A stretch of DNA of 64,000 nt from Palsa-504 sp963744575 (GTDB lineage: Bacteria; Actinomycetota; Actinomycetes; Streptosporangiales; Streptosporangiaceae). Positions 26,252 to 34,788 of this stretch are shown here, one piece after another (within the stretch, counting starts at the first letter, position 1; every line of letters begins with the position of its first letter). The notes under the pieces are model-generated. The model was not told the DNA's origin. It saw nothing but the letters and a program-made list of their open reading frames with translations, and searched no databases. The stretch is from positions 94,094 through 158,093 of the forward strand of contig CAVUUF010000006.1 in assembly GCA_963744575.1 (NCBI GenBank). Reading direction: 5' to 3'. The position numbers and the translations under genes were made by a program.

Positions 26252-28430
26252 AGCCGAGGCTCAGCACGACCGGAACCGCCCCGAACGACCGGCGGAACCG
26301 CGTGCCCGGCCGGTCCGGCGCATCCGGGTCGTCAATGTCGGGCCAGCGCATCTTCAGGTGCTGGGCGGTCAGGCCCGCGACCGAATACGGGAATTCCATG
26401 GCCGAGATGTCGTGCGCGCTGAGCAGCCCGCCCCACCGGAACGCGGCGAACACGTTGGCCAGCTCCCGCACGGAGAGGGTTCGGCGCGCGGTCAGCCCGA
26501 TCAGGTAGACCGCGCCGGCCAGCTCAACCAGGTCGCTGGCGCACTGCGCCAGCGCCGCCGACCTGGTCCGGAAGACCGTGCCGTCGGGATTGACGGTGCC
26601 CAGCCTCTCGCCGTACACCGGCGAGGAGCGCGGCTGCGCCTGGCACTGCATCCAGTCGCAGGCGGCCAGCAGCTCCCAGGGGATCCCGGCGTGACCGGCC
26701 ACATCCTGGTACAGCGGCTGCGCCCGGGTCAGCGGGCCCTTGGCCGTCGCCACGAAGTCGGCGGCTACCGCGTGCGGAATCTGCGCGACGTAGCGGCGCG
26801 GGCCCGGCCGCGAGCCCCGCGGCGTGCCGCCGACAAGGACACCCGCCAGCCCCGGAATGCCGACCGCACCGGGAACGCGCGGGGCGCCGCCAGCCGCCGT
26901 CCCCAAAGCCGGCGCCCCCGGGGCCAGCGTCCCCGAGACCGGGAGGCCCGGCACCGCCGCCTGCGACGCACCCGCTAGCTGAGGACCCCGCGGCGCGGCG
27001 GCCGGTGTCGCGGAGTCATAGCGGTACAGGTTGTACAGCCGCATCAGCGCGATCAGGTGCGAGCCGTAGTCCGGATCGGTGGCGTAGACGCCGGTCAGGG
27101 CGGCGGCGAACGCGTCGGGTAGGTGCCGGTCGGCCATGGCGTGGCGGTACGCCGGCCCGGTGGCCAGAAGCCGGCCGTGATCCTCGATGCTCTCCGCGAT
27201 GTCGTGGTACACCCGGAACGGGGCGGTGCGGGTGACCCAGACGCCGTTCTCGTACTCTTGCGTCGGCCGCATGTCACTCCCGGCCGGGCCGGTCCCCTTG
27301 ATCCCGAACAGGTTGCGGTCTGCCGTCGCGAGCTCGCTCTGACCCCAGCCCGACTCGTCGATGGCCTGGGCGATGGTGACCGCGGCCGGGACGCCGTAGG
27401 TGTGCTGGGCCGCGATCGCGCCCGGCGCCACCAGGCTGATGAACGCCTGCTGGGCGGTGGTGCCCGGCGCGGCCGTCAGCGGCGGCGGGCGGTGCCTGCC
27501 GTAGCCGGGAGGGTGCCGGTCCGCCGGGCCGCCGCCCGGCGTGTCCGCCAGCCCCTGCGCTCCCGGGATGGCCGCCGATCCGGGGTTCGCCCGGGCGGTC
27601 GCCCCGGCCAGCTGGGATGCCACTCCCGGCACCTGCGCCGTGTCATCCCCGGCCTGCGAGCCCGGCCCCGGCCGCCTGGCCGGGCTGGCGCCGGCCGTAC
27701 CGGCCAGCCCGCCGTTGTCGACGAAGCCGAGCACGCCCTGGGCGGCGAACGGAGCGGGGAACTTGTGCGCGTTCACCGTGAGGGCGGGCAGCGAGTCGCC
27801 GCCGACGGTGTACAGGGCGGTGCCGGTGTACCTGGTGACCACCTCGACGTGCCCGTCGAACAGCACCCAGTCTCCCGGCTGAGGCCGGTAGCCGTCACCG
27901 AGCGGGTGCCAGCGGTGGTGCGCCTGCGCGTCCTGCAGCATGGAAACCACGTCCGGCGAGGCCGGGTTGGGCTGGACGCGGACGTCGGCCCACGGATGCA
28001 GCGGCCACGGATAGGAGCCGCCCCCGGTCACCCAGCTCTGCTGGCCCACCGCCCTGGCCCCCAGCGCCAGCGTGAGGCTGGCGAAGGCCGCGCACGATTG
28101 CCCGTGGTCGACGCCGTCGGTGCTGTCGGCCTGCCAGATCAGCGCCTCCATCTCGGCCGGTGTCCTGGTCCGGGCCAGCTGCAGGTAGTACCTGGCCACG
28201 CTGACGATGGCCGATCGCAGCGGCCCGCCGTCCGGCGGGGCTGGTGCGGCGTCCGGCGAAGCCCGCGCGGTCGGCCGGTCCACCGCCAGCAGATGCGCCG
28301 GCAAGCCCGCCGGTGACGTCATGTCGCCGACCGTGCCGTGGGCGAAGGAGAATCCCGTCACCGCTCCGCAGGTGCTGAGGCTCACCAGCGCGGTCGTCCG
28401 CGGCCAGGCCGGCTTCTTCACCGAGTGCAT
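26232..28430 (-). CDS. Modular cell-wall hydrolase: CHAP, GH73 glucosaminidase and C-terminal lysozyme-like domain
   Basis: This 732-residue exported protein starts at ATG 28430, with GGAGGT 6 bases upstream. An N-terminal hydrophobic signal is followed by a CHAP-like amidase/endopeptidase at about residues 70-240 (Cys in DHGQSCAAFASL, His in WVLFDGHVEVV). After a Pro/Gly-rich linker comes a GH73-type glucosaminidase at about 325-480 (AIDESGWGQSELA with catalytic Glu, NLFGIKGTGPAG, YNLYRYD). A second linker leads to a C-terminal domain at about 560-700 (GIPWELLAACDWMQCQAQP) resembling lytic transglycosylases but with the usual catalytic Glu position replaced. It is 30 bases downstream of a bitopic membrane protein gene, likely one operon acting on peptidoglycan. 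Confidence 0.82.
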   Translation of the reverse strand: MHSVKKPAWPRTTALVSLSTCGAVTGFSFAHGTVGDMTSPAGLPAHLLAVDRPTARASPDAAPAPPDGGPLRSAIVSVARYYLQLARTRTPAEMEALIWQADSTDGVDHGQSCAAFASLTLALGARAVGQQSWVTGGGSYPWPLHPWADVRVQPNPASPDVVSMLQDAQAHHRWHPLGDGYRPQPGDWVLFDGHVEVVTRYTGTALYTVGGDSLPALTVNAHKFPAPFAAQGVLGFVDNGGLAGTAGASPARRPGPGSQAGDDTAQVPGVASQLAGATARANPGSAAIPGAQGLADTPGGGPADRHPPGYGRHRPPPLTAAPGTTAQQAFISLVAPGAIAAQHTYGVPAAVTIAQAIDESGWGQSELATADRNLFGIKGTGPAGSDMRPTQEYENGVWVTRTAPFRVYHDIAESIEDHGRLLATGPAYRHAMADRHLPDAFAAALTGVYATDPDYGSHLIALMRLYNLYRYDSATPAAAPRGPQLAGASQAAVPGLPVSGTLAPGAPALGTAAGGAPRVPGAVGIPGLAGVLVGGTPRGSRPGPRRYVAQIPHAVAADFVATAKGPLTRAQPLYQDVAGHAGIPWELLAACDWMQCQAQPRSSPVYGERLGTVNPDGTVFRTRSAALAQCASDLVELAGAVYLIGLTARRTLSVRELANVFAAFRWGGLLSAHDISAMEFPYSVAGLTAQHLKMRWPDIDDPDAPDRPGTRFRRSFGAVPVVLSLGYRAVAG

Positions 28431-28460
28431 GACCACACCTCCAGGGTCCAGGAGACGTCC

Positions 28461-29630
28461 TTACCGCGCGGGGCCCGGCAGGGACTTGAGGATGGCCTGC
28501 ACCTGCGGGTCGCCGGGGTTATCAGCGTTCTCGAACAGCACGCCCGCGTTCTGCGCGGCCACCGGAGTGGCACCGGGCATCCACTGCTGGTACACGTCGG
28601 CGACGAGCGCCGCCCGGCCTTCCCGGCTGGTCACCGGGCTGGCGCACATGCTGGGGAACCCGGCGCGGGAGATGATGGCCGCCGATCCGGTGTACCTGGC
28701 GCAGTTCTCCGGCTTGCTCTCCAGGCCCGGCTGCACCGCGGGGCTGCCGTTCGCGGCGGTCAGCGTCGCGCCGCCGATGATGTTGTTGATGGCCCGCGCC
28801 GCCACCTCCAGGCTGTCGATCGGGTTGGCCGGGTTGTAGGGGTGGTGCAGGTTCAGCGACCAGGCGATCTCGCCTCCCTGGGTGGCGGTGATGGGCTCGA
28901 GTCCCTTCCTGCCGGTCTTGGGGCTGGCGTAGCCGGGGTTGTCGCCGCTCGTCAGCAGCGAGAAGACCCAGAGAACCTGGCTGGTGTCCTTGCCGCAGGC
29001 GAAGTTGACCTGGCTCGGCTCGGAAACGACGTTCGGATTCTGGCAGGCGGCGGTTATCTCGCTCTGCACAGTCGCCACGGTCGGCGGCCAGGACGGGCCC
29101 GGCCTGAAGACGATCATCGCGCCGATGGTGAGCAGCACCAGGCCCGCCACCGACCCGATGGCGATCTTGCGGCCGCGGCGCGAGCGGGGTGCCCGGCCCC
29201 GGCTCCGGCTGCGGCGCGAGCGCGGCGGCCGGGCCGGGCGCGAGCCCCGGCCGGGGCGCGAGCGGGGCGCCCGGCTGGTGCGCCGGCCCCGGTCGATCAG
29301 CGCCTGGGTCCGGTCGGTGATCTGGAACGGCTCGTCGTCCGGGATGGGCCAGGCATGGCCGGCCGGGGGACCGGGCCGCGTCCGGCCCGCCGGGGTCCGG
29401 CCCTGGCTGCGTCCGCGTTCCGGGTTTCCCGGGGCGCGCAGGAACTCCCGCTGCCGGTGGCGTTCCCGTTCCCGGTGCGGCTGCGGCTCCGGCTCGCCGG
29501 GGTCGCGGGTCCGCGATTCCCGCCACTCGGAAAGCTCCTGCTCCAGGTCCAGGACTTTGAGTTCTATATCGGAGAACCATTCGTCGTCATTATCGATAAA
29601 ATTTTCGAATCCCTCGTTCGTCGCGATCAC
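28461..29630 (-). CDS. Bitopic membrane protein with coiled-coil N-terminus, partner of the wall hydrolase
   Basis: This 389-residue protein has an acidic coiled-coil-like start (WFSDIELKVLDLEQELSEWR, residues 18-37) and about 115 residues of Arg/Pro/Gly-rich, probably disordered cytoplasmic sequence. One membrane helix lies at about 157-178 (IAIGSVAGLVLLTIGAMIVF). About 210 external residues follow, with five Cys (TAACQNPN, NFACGKD, ENCARYTG, PSMCASP) that could form disulfides. No catalytic motif is seen. It is 30 bases upstream of the CHAP-GH73 gene on the same strand. A role in anchoring, sensing or activating the hydrolase is an inference from position only. Confidence 0.6.
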   Translation of the reverse strand: MIATNEGFENFIDNDDEWFSDIELKVLDLEQELSEWRESRTRDPGEPEPQPHRERERHRQREFLRAPGNPERGRSQGRTPAGRTRPGPPAGHAWPIPDDEPFQITDRTQALIDRGRRTSRAPRSRPGRGSRPARPPRSRRSRSRGRAPRSRRGRKIAIGSVAGLVLLTIGAMIVFRPGPSWPPTVATVQSEITAACQNPNVVSEPSQVNFACGKDTSQVLWVFSLLTSGDNPGYASPKTGRKGLEPITATQGGEIAWSLNLHHPYNPANPIDSLEVAARAINNIIGGATLTAANGSPAVQPGLESKPENCARYTGSAAIISRAGFPSMCASPVTSREGRAALVADVYQQWMPGATPVAAQNAGVLFENADNPGDPQVQAILKSLPGPAR

Positions 29631-29858
29631 CCCTGACGCATGGCCTGCGCTGTGCGCTCTGGACTGGCACTCTGGACTGGCATTCTGGGCTGACGACGAC
29701 GAAGGAGGTGCCGGTATGGCAACCCTCGGGCAGCGGTCAGCCGCTTACGCGGCCGACCGGGCCCGGCCCGGCAGGCCTAGCTCGCGTGTTCGACCCATTC
29801 TTATTATTAGAACACAGATCCGATCCAGTTGGCCAGCGCCGGACTGTGCCGCCGGTCG

Positions 29859-29974
29859 GGTGTCGGCACGGTGATCGCGCTGATGATGCCGTTCTTCATC
29901 GCGCTGACCATCGTGTGGACCTTGTTCTTCGTCGCCTGGTCCTTCTCGGCATCCCCTGGGGTATCGGCACCTGA
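29859..29974 (+). pseudogene. AbgT-family transporter, C-terminal fragment
   Basis: The segment GTVIALMMPFFIALTIVWTL followed by FFVAWSF, then after a one-base frame change LGIPWGIGT and stop, is the end of p-aminobenzoyl-glutamate/AbgT transporters (last membrane helix and the LGIPWGPG-like tail). All earlier helices are missing and the frame breaks near 29941. It is a remnant just before the HtrA remnant. Confidence 0.65.
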
Positions 29975-29984
29975 GGAGCCGGGC

Positions 29985-30301
29985 ATGACCGAGCCGCAGC
30001 GTCCGCGAAGCCCACGCCGCTGGCTGCCCTGGGCGGCAGCCGGGGCCGCGCTGGTCGTCGGGGGGTGATCGGCGGCGTCATCGTCGCCGCCACGAGCCCG
30101 CCGGCCGCCAGCGGCCCGGCCGCCCGGGCCGGGCTGCGGGACGGCGACGTGATCACCAAGATCGACGGCGAGCCGGCGACCAGCAACATCCAGCTGCAAG
30201 AACTGACGCTGACCAAGAAGCCGGGCGACACCGTCGCGGCCGATTACGCCAGGACCGGTCATTCGGCCACGGCGACGATCACGCTGGGCGCGCAGCCATG
30301 A
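29985..30301 (+). pseudogene. HtrA/DegP-like gene lacking the protease domain, one base frameshifted
   Basis: From ATG 29985 the frame gives RSPRRWLPWAAAGAALVVGG and then TGA. One extra G in the run at 30060-30065 would continue it as VIGGVIVAAT, a membrane helix, and directly into a PDZ domain: AARAGLRDGDVITKIDGEPA, LTKKPGDTVAADYARTGHS. In HtrA proteins a trypsin-like domain of about 200 residues stands between the helix and the PDZ domain; here it is gone. This is an internal deletion plus a homopolymer indel. The end overlaps the glutaminase start (ATGA). Confidence 0.72.
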
Positions 30302-31299
30302 CCAGCCAGGAGGTCGGCCAGGAGTACGTATCGACCGGTCAGCTGCCGTCAGCCCGGCAGGTCCAGGCCGCGGTGGACGAGGCGTACCGGCTGTACCGCG
30401 CCGAGACGAGCGGGGAAACCTCCCAGGTCTACCCGGCGCTGGCCCGGGTGCCCGGGCACCTGTTCGGCATCTGCGTGGCCGGGGTCCGCGGCGGCAGGTA
30501 CCGGGCCGGGGACAGCGGGCACGAGTTCACGATCATGAGCGTCGCCAAGCCGTTCGTCTTCGCCCTGGTGTGCGAGATTCTCGGGGCCGAACGGGTGCGG
30601 CAGAAGCTCGGGGTGAACGCGACCGGGCTCGCGTTCGACTCGCTGTCCTTCGTCGAGCGCAGCGCGGACGGCCGGTCGAATCCGATGGTGAACGCCGGGG
30701 CCATCGCCGCCACCAGCCTGGTGCCGGGTGCGAGCGGCGAGGAGAAGTGGCGGTTCCTGGCCGGCGGGCTGTCCCGTTTCGCCGGACGGGACCTGACGCT
30801 GAGCGAGGAGGTCTACGCCTCCGCATCCGTCACCAACCACCGCAATCGCGCCATCGCGAACCTGCTGGCCAGCCGGGACCGGATCTACTGGGACCCGGCC
30901 GGGACAGTCGACCTGTACCCCAGGCAGAGCTGCCTGCTGACCAGCGCCGAGGATCTCGCGGTCATGACCGCGACGCTGGCCGACGGCGGGGTCAATCCGG
31001 TGACCGGCAGGCGGGTGGTCACCGCGGACGCCTGCCAGCACGCGCTGGCCGTCATGGCCACCGCCGGGATGTACGAGACCTCGGGCGACTGGCTCTTCGA
31101 CGTCGGGGTGCCTGCGGTGCTGGCGCCTGCGGCGGCTGTGCCGCCGGGACGGGTGCCTGCGGCGGCGGTGCCATCGGCGCGGCGGCCGGGGCGACCTGGT
31201 CCTGAGCCGCCCACCGTGCTTGCTGCCTGCGCTGTACGCGTCCGTGTACCGAGCTGGCCACCGCCACCTTGGCGGCGGTCTTCAACAGGCCCATCGTGA
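30298..31299 (+). pseudogene. Glutaminase (GlsA family), 3'-truncated and run on into antisense SHOCT gene
   Basis: Residues 1-270 are a beta-lactamase-fold glutaminase (glutamine to glutamate plus ammonia): GHEFTIMSVAKPFVFAL with the Ser-x-x-Lys pair, NPMVNAGAIAATSLV, an EVYASASVTNHRNRAIA segment and the SGDWLFDVG end motif. Family members continue with GLPGKSGVGGGI and about 50 more residues with active-site parts. Here, at about 31108, the frame turns into the complement of a SHOCT gene and stops at 31299. Without its end the enzyme is probably inactive. Confidence 0.82.
31108..31294 (-). pseudogene. SHOCT-domain small protein, 3'-truncated
   Basis: The ATG at 31294 with GAGGAGA upstream starts MGLLKTAAKVAVASSVHGRV, then RQQARWAAQDQ and a Pro/Ala/Gln-rich linker. 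This is the typical N-terminal half of actinobacterial SHOCT proteins of about 100 residues, in which a short C-terminal helical SHOCT domain should follow. The sequence meets the cut glutaminase gene near 31108, so the SHOCT part is lost. Confidence 0.65.
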
Positions 31300-31319
31300 T
31301 CTCCTCGTCTCTCAGTCTG

Positions 31320-31449
31320 TCAGGAAGGTTCGGTCGCATCCAGCGCGGCGATCACCTCGCTGGCTGATATTCCGCCGTCGGCGATGAAGCGCGCGCCATC
31401 GCGCCGCCAGGTGTCGATCAGGCTCGCCGGCGTGTATTTTTCCGCCCGG
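31320..31449 (-). pseudogene. C-terminal fragment of an unidentified (DUF6325-like?) protein
   Basis: About 40 codons upstream of the SHOCT gene on the same strand read LIDTWRRDGARFIADGGISA followed by SEVIAALDA and stop (TGA, complement of 31320-31322). The pattern resembles the end of DUF1269/DUF6325-type proteins that often precede SHOCT genes, but it is short. No start is visible before the S8 gene region, so it would be 5'-truncated. Confidence 0.3.
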
Positions 31450-31490
31450 GTTCTTATTCTTACCGGTATCAGTCAGGAGCGGGGAGGGCC

Positions 31491-33087
31491 ATGGCGCACG
31501 AGGCTGATAACCACATCAATCCGGTCATCATCGGCGACCTGAAGCTGCCGCCGGAGGGCCCGGAACCTGCCCAGGTCGACCCGGGCGAGAAAGTCCCCAT
31601 GCTGATCGAGCTCAACCTGCTCTACCCCGGTGGCCTGGCCGCCGTCCGGCAGGCCTTTTACGACCTGTGGGAGGGGAGCTACGCCGACCGGGCCGGTGGT
31701 TCGTGGGGGGACGAACCCGCCTCGGGCAGCTCGGTGCTGCCCCGTGTCCCGGAGAAGCTCAGGCTGATCGCGCCCAAGCTCTATCAGTGCGTCCTGTCCC
31801 GGGCCGACGCGCGCGACATGGTCGATGAGGATCGCCGGTCCGCCCAGGCCGGCCGCGCCGCCGGCCATCTTCCGGATCTGGCCGGACTACACGCTGGAGC
31901 CGCAGATCGACCGTTCGGCGCCGACCGTGAAGGCCGACGCGGCCTGGCGTTCCTACGACGCCTGCGGCCGCGGGATCGTCTGGGCCGTCATCGACAGCGG
32001 GATCGACGCCTGCCATCCGCATTTCGCCGCGCTCGAGCTGGCCAGCGAGGGCCGCGGGCAGGTGCTGCCGCAGGGCCAGACCAGTCAGCTGCACCAGGAT
32101 TTCAGCTACCTGGTCAACCCGGTCGGCCCGGCTCCCGCCCCGCCCGCGGTGCCGGGAGTGTCCGCGGTGCCGGGCCTGTCCGACGAGAGCGGGCACGGCA
32201 CCCACGTGGCCGGCATCATCGCCGGCTGCGCGCCGGCGGACCCCCGGCCGATCGTCGCGGACTCGCAGGAACCGCTGGACGGCGGGTACGTCCCGCGGCT
32301 TCGCTTCGGCCGCCTGTCCGGCATGGCCCCGGCCTGTGAGCTGGTCAGCCTGAAGGTCATGCGGCGCAGCCCGCAGGGCACGTGGGTCACCTCCTCCAGC
32401 GCCGTCATCCGGGCCCTGACCTATCTGCGCGCCGAGGTCAACGTCGACCCGGGGCTGCTGCGCGTGCACGGGGTCAACATGAGCCTGGGCTGCCAGTGGC
32501 AACCCGACCAGTACGCCGCGGGCCAGTCACCGCTGTGCCAGGCGGTGAACCAGCTGGTCGCCTCCGGCGTCATGGTAGTGGTGTCGGCCGGTAACTACGG
32601 CGCCAGCACCACCCGGGGGGACTCGGCCAACACCTCGGCCATCATGGGCTCGATCACCGAGCCCGCGCACGCCCAGGGCTGCATCGCGGTCGGATCGACG
32701 CACCGCGAGGCGCCGCACGCCTTCGGCGTCACCTGGACCTCCGGCAAGGGCCCGACGCTGGACGGCCGGATGAAGCCGGACGTGGTGGCGCCCGGCGAGT
32801 GGATCGCCTCGGCCGCCACCGGCCAGGTCCGCGCGACCGCGGGAATGGATCCGGCGTCCGGCCCGATTCCGGGCCAGCCCACCTACGCCGAGCAGTCCGG
32901 CACGTCGATGGCCGCGCCGCACGTCTCCGGGGTCATCGCCGCGTTCTTGTCCGCCCGGCCGGAGTTCATCGGCCGACCGGACCAGGTCAAGAGCATGCTC
33001 GCGCAGAGCGCCACCGACCTGGGCCGGGAACGGTACGCACAGGGCGCCGGCCTGGTCGACCTGATGCGGATGCTGGCGAACGTCTGA
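31491..33087 (+). pseudogene. S8 (subtilisin-family) serine protease, with one frameshift
   Basis: From ATG 31491 (GGGAGG upstream) about 110 residues resemble an I9-type prodomain (VPMLIELNLLYPGGLAAVRQ, LRLIAPKLYQCVLSRAD). The frame then has to change between about 31830 and 31863 to reach PAIFRIWPDYTLEPQIDRSA and the catalytic domain. This has Asp in IVWAVIDSGIDACHP, His in DESGHGTHVAGII, an SAGNYGAS oxyanion region and Ser in EQSGTSMAAPHVSG. The total is about 532 residues. No signal peptide is seen, unlike most subtilases, so it may be cytoplasmic. A single indel is either a sequencing error or a recent inactivation. The hydrolase gene follows after 22 bases. Confidence 0.85.
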
Positions 33088-33109
33088 CTGAAAACAGAAA
33101 GGGACCGCC

Positions 33110-34479
33110 ATGCGGCAGCTATCGACCGGCGAACCGGTCTGGGACCTGCAGTTCGACGAGAACGGACAGCTGACATCGCCCGCCCAGGGCGACGTGCTGG
33201 CCGAGGTGGCCGCCGCGGGCGTCACCGACCTGTTCGCCTTCAGCCACGGGTGGGGCGCGTCGCAGGACAGCGCGCGCGGGCTGTACGACCAGATGTTCCC
33301 GATGATCAGGAACGCGGCGCACGGCCTGGCCGGCCTGCCGAAGATCGGCTTCGCCGGCATCTACTGGCCATCGCTCTGGTTCCCGCCGACCCCGGCAACC
33401 CCGCCGCCGGCGGCGGGCGCGCAGCAGGCGGACACCGGCGCGCAGATCGACCTCAGCGCCGGAACGGCGGCGGTGTCCGGGGCCGACATCGCCGCCGCGC
33501 TGGCGCCCGGGTTCGCCGACCCGGCGCAGCAGGCGGCCATCACGCAGATCGGCCAGCTCATCGACGCCGGGCTGGCCCCGGCCGGCGCGGCCCAGTCGGA
33601 CGCCGCCAAGCAGCAGCAACTGCAGCGGATCAGCCAGCTCGTCCAGTCGCTCACGCCGCCGCCGCCCGCCGACGGCGAATACGAGGACTCCGGCGAGACC
33701 GCGCTGCTGCTGACCAGCGATCCGGTGAACGACTACCAGGCGGCCGCCGACGCCTTCGGCAGCGCGCCGCCGGCCTGCTGCAGCAGGGCATCGCCGACTG
33801 GTTCGGCAAGGCCATCAGCGGCGCCAAGGACGTCCTGCGGGTGTTCTCCTACACCACCATGAAGGCCCGGGCCGGCACCGTCGGCCGGACCGGCGTCGGC
33901 CCCTTGCTCACCGCGCTGCGCCTCCAGTCGCCCGGCATCCGGGTGCACCTGACCGGGCACAGCTTCGGCGCCCGGCTGGTCTCCTTCGCGCTGGCCGGCG
34001 TCGGCGCGCCGGAGGGCAGCCCGGTCGCCTCGCTGCTGCTCGTGCAGGGCGCGTTCTCGCACTGGTCCTTCGCCCACGCCCAGGACAACCCGTTCGGCAG
34101 CGCGGGAGCCCTGAACGGCTACGCCGACCGGGTGCACGGCCCCCTGGTCGCCACCCACACCGTCTACGACTGGGCCGTCGGCGTGTGGTACCCCAGGGCC
34201 TCCTTCCTGGCCCAGCAGGACACCGAGGCCGTCGCGGTCGCCGACCGCTGGGGCGGCATGGGCTCCGACGGCTTCCAGGCGGTCAAGCCCGCCGCCGACC
34301 AGACCATGCCCGCCCAGGGCGGCATCGCCTACGGTCTCACGCCGGGCACCTTCTGCCGGGTCGACTGCGCCGCCGTCATCGATAACACCACCGGCGAGCC
34401 GTTCTCCGGCGCGCACTCCGACATCAGGAAGCCCCCGGTGGCGCAGCTGGCCGCGGCCGCCGCAGCCGCCCACGCCTAA
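33110..34479 (+). pseudogene. Alpha/beta-hydrolase-like protein paired with the S8 protease, with one frameshift
   Basis: Frame 1 gives AAAGVTDLFAFSHGWGASQD (oxyanion HG) and GLPKIGFAGIYWPSLWFPP, then a long Ala/Gln-rich insertion up to NDYQAAADAFGS. At about 33765-33785 one missing base shifts to the frame with QQGIADWFGKAISGAKDVLR, the nucleophile elbow LTGHSFGARLVSFAL, and VADRWGGMGSDGFQA at the end. Restored length is about 456 residues, without a signal peptide or membrane segment. A lipase/esterase-like activity is likely from the GHSFG elbow; the substrate is unknown. It starts 22 bases after the S8 gene, so they are probably one operon. Confidence 0.75.
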
Positions 34480-34788
34480 CCACCGCCGCGGCCGCCGCCC
34501 ACGCCTGGCCGCCGCGGCCGGGCCAGCGCCGTGACTGCGTCAGCGGACGCTTCCCGGGCCACCACTCCCGCATGGCGGGACTTAACGGGGAGTATTCGGC
34601 CTTCGGGGAGGATCAGGTACCCCCGGAGGGCCCGGATCTTCCCGGTAAGCCAGATCCTCCCCGCTATTCATCTCTCCGGCGCGGCACCCCGCTCCGGCGA
34701 GATGACGAGATGACAGGCATGCTTTCCTGGCGCCGGGCGGAAAAGCCGGTCCGTTCGGCACCAGCCATGCCGCCGGACCGGACCGGTA
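34480..34788. repeat. Intergenic stretch with a long inverted repeat
   Basis: GGGGAGGATC (34605-34614) and GATCCTCCCC (34653-34662) are perfect 10-base inverted arms separated by 38 bases. The outer sequences GGGGAGTATTC (about 34587) and CCCCGCTATTC (34659-34669) add further partial pairing. It lies between the hydrolase gene and the end of the WhiB gene (opposite strand), so it may serve as a bidirectional terminator. No protein gene is supported here. Confidence 0.5.

Noticed and set aside
31830..33785. Programmed ribosomal frameshifting in the S8 and hydrolase genes
   Set aside because: No slippery heptamer with a following structure is evident and the two shifts differ in type. Simple indels are more economical.
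34531..34713. 60-codon frame after the hydrolase gene
   Set aside because: It runs through the long inverted repeat and shows no conserved feature.
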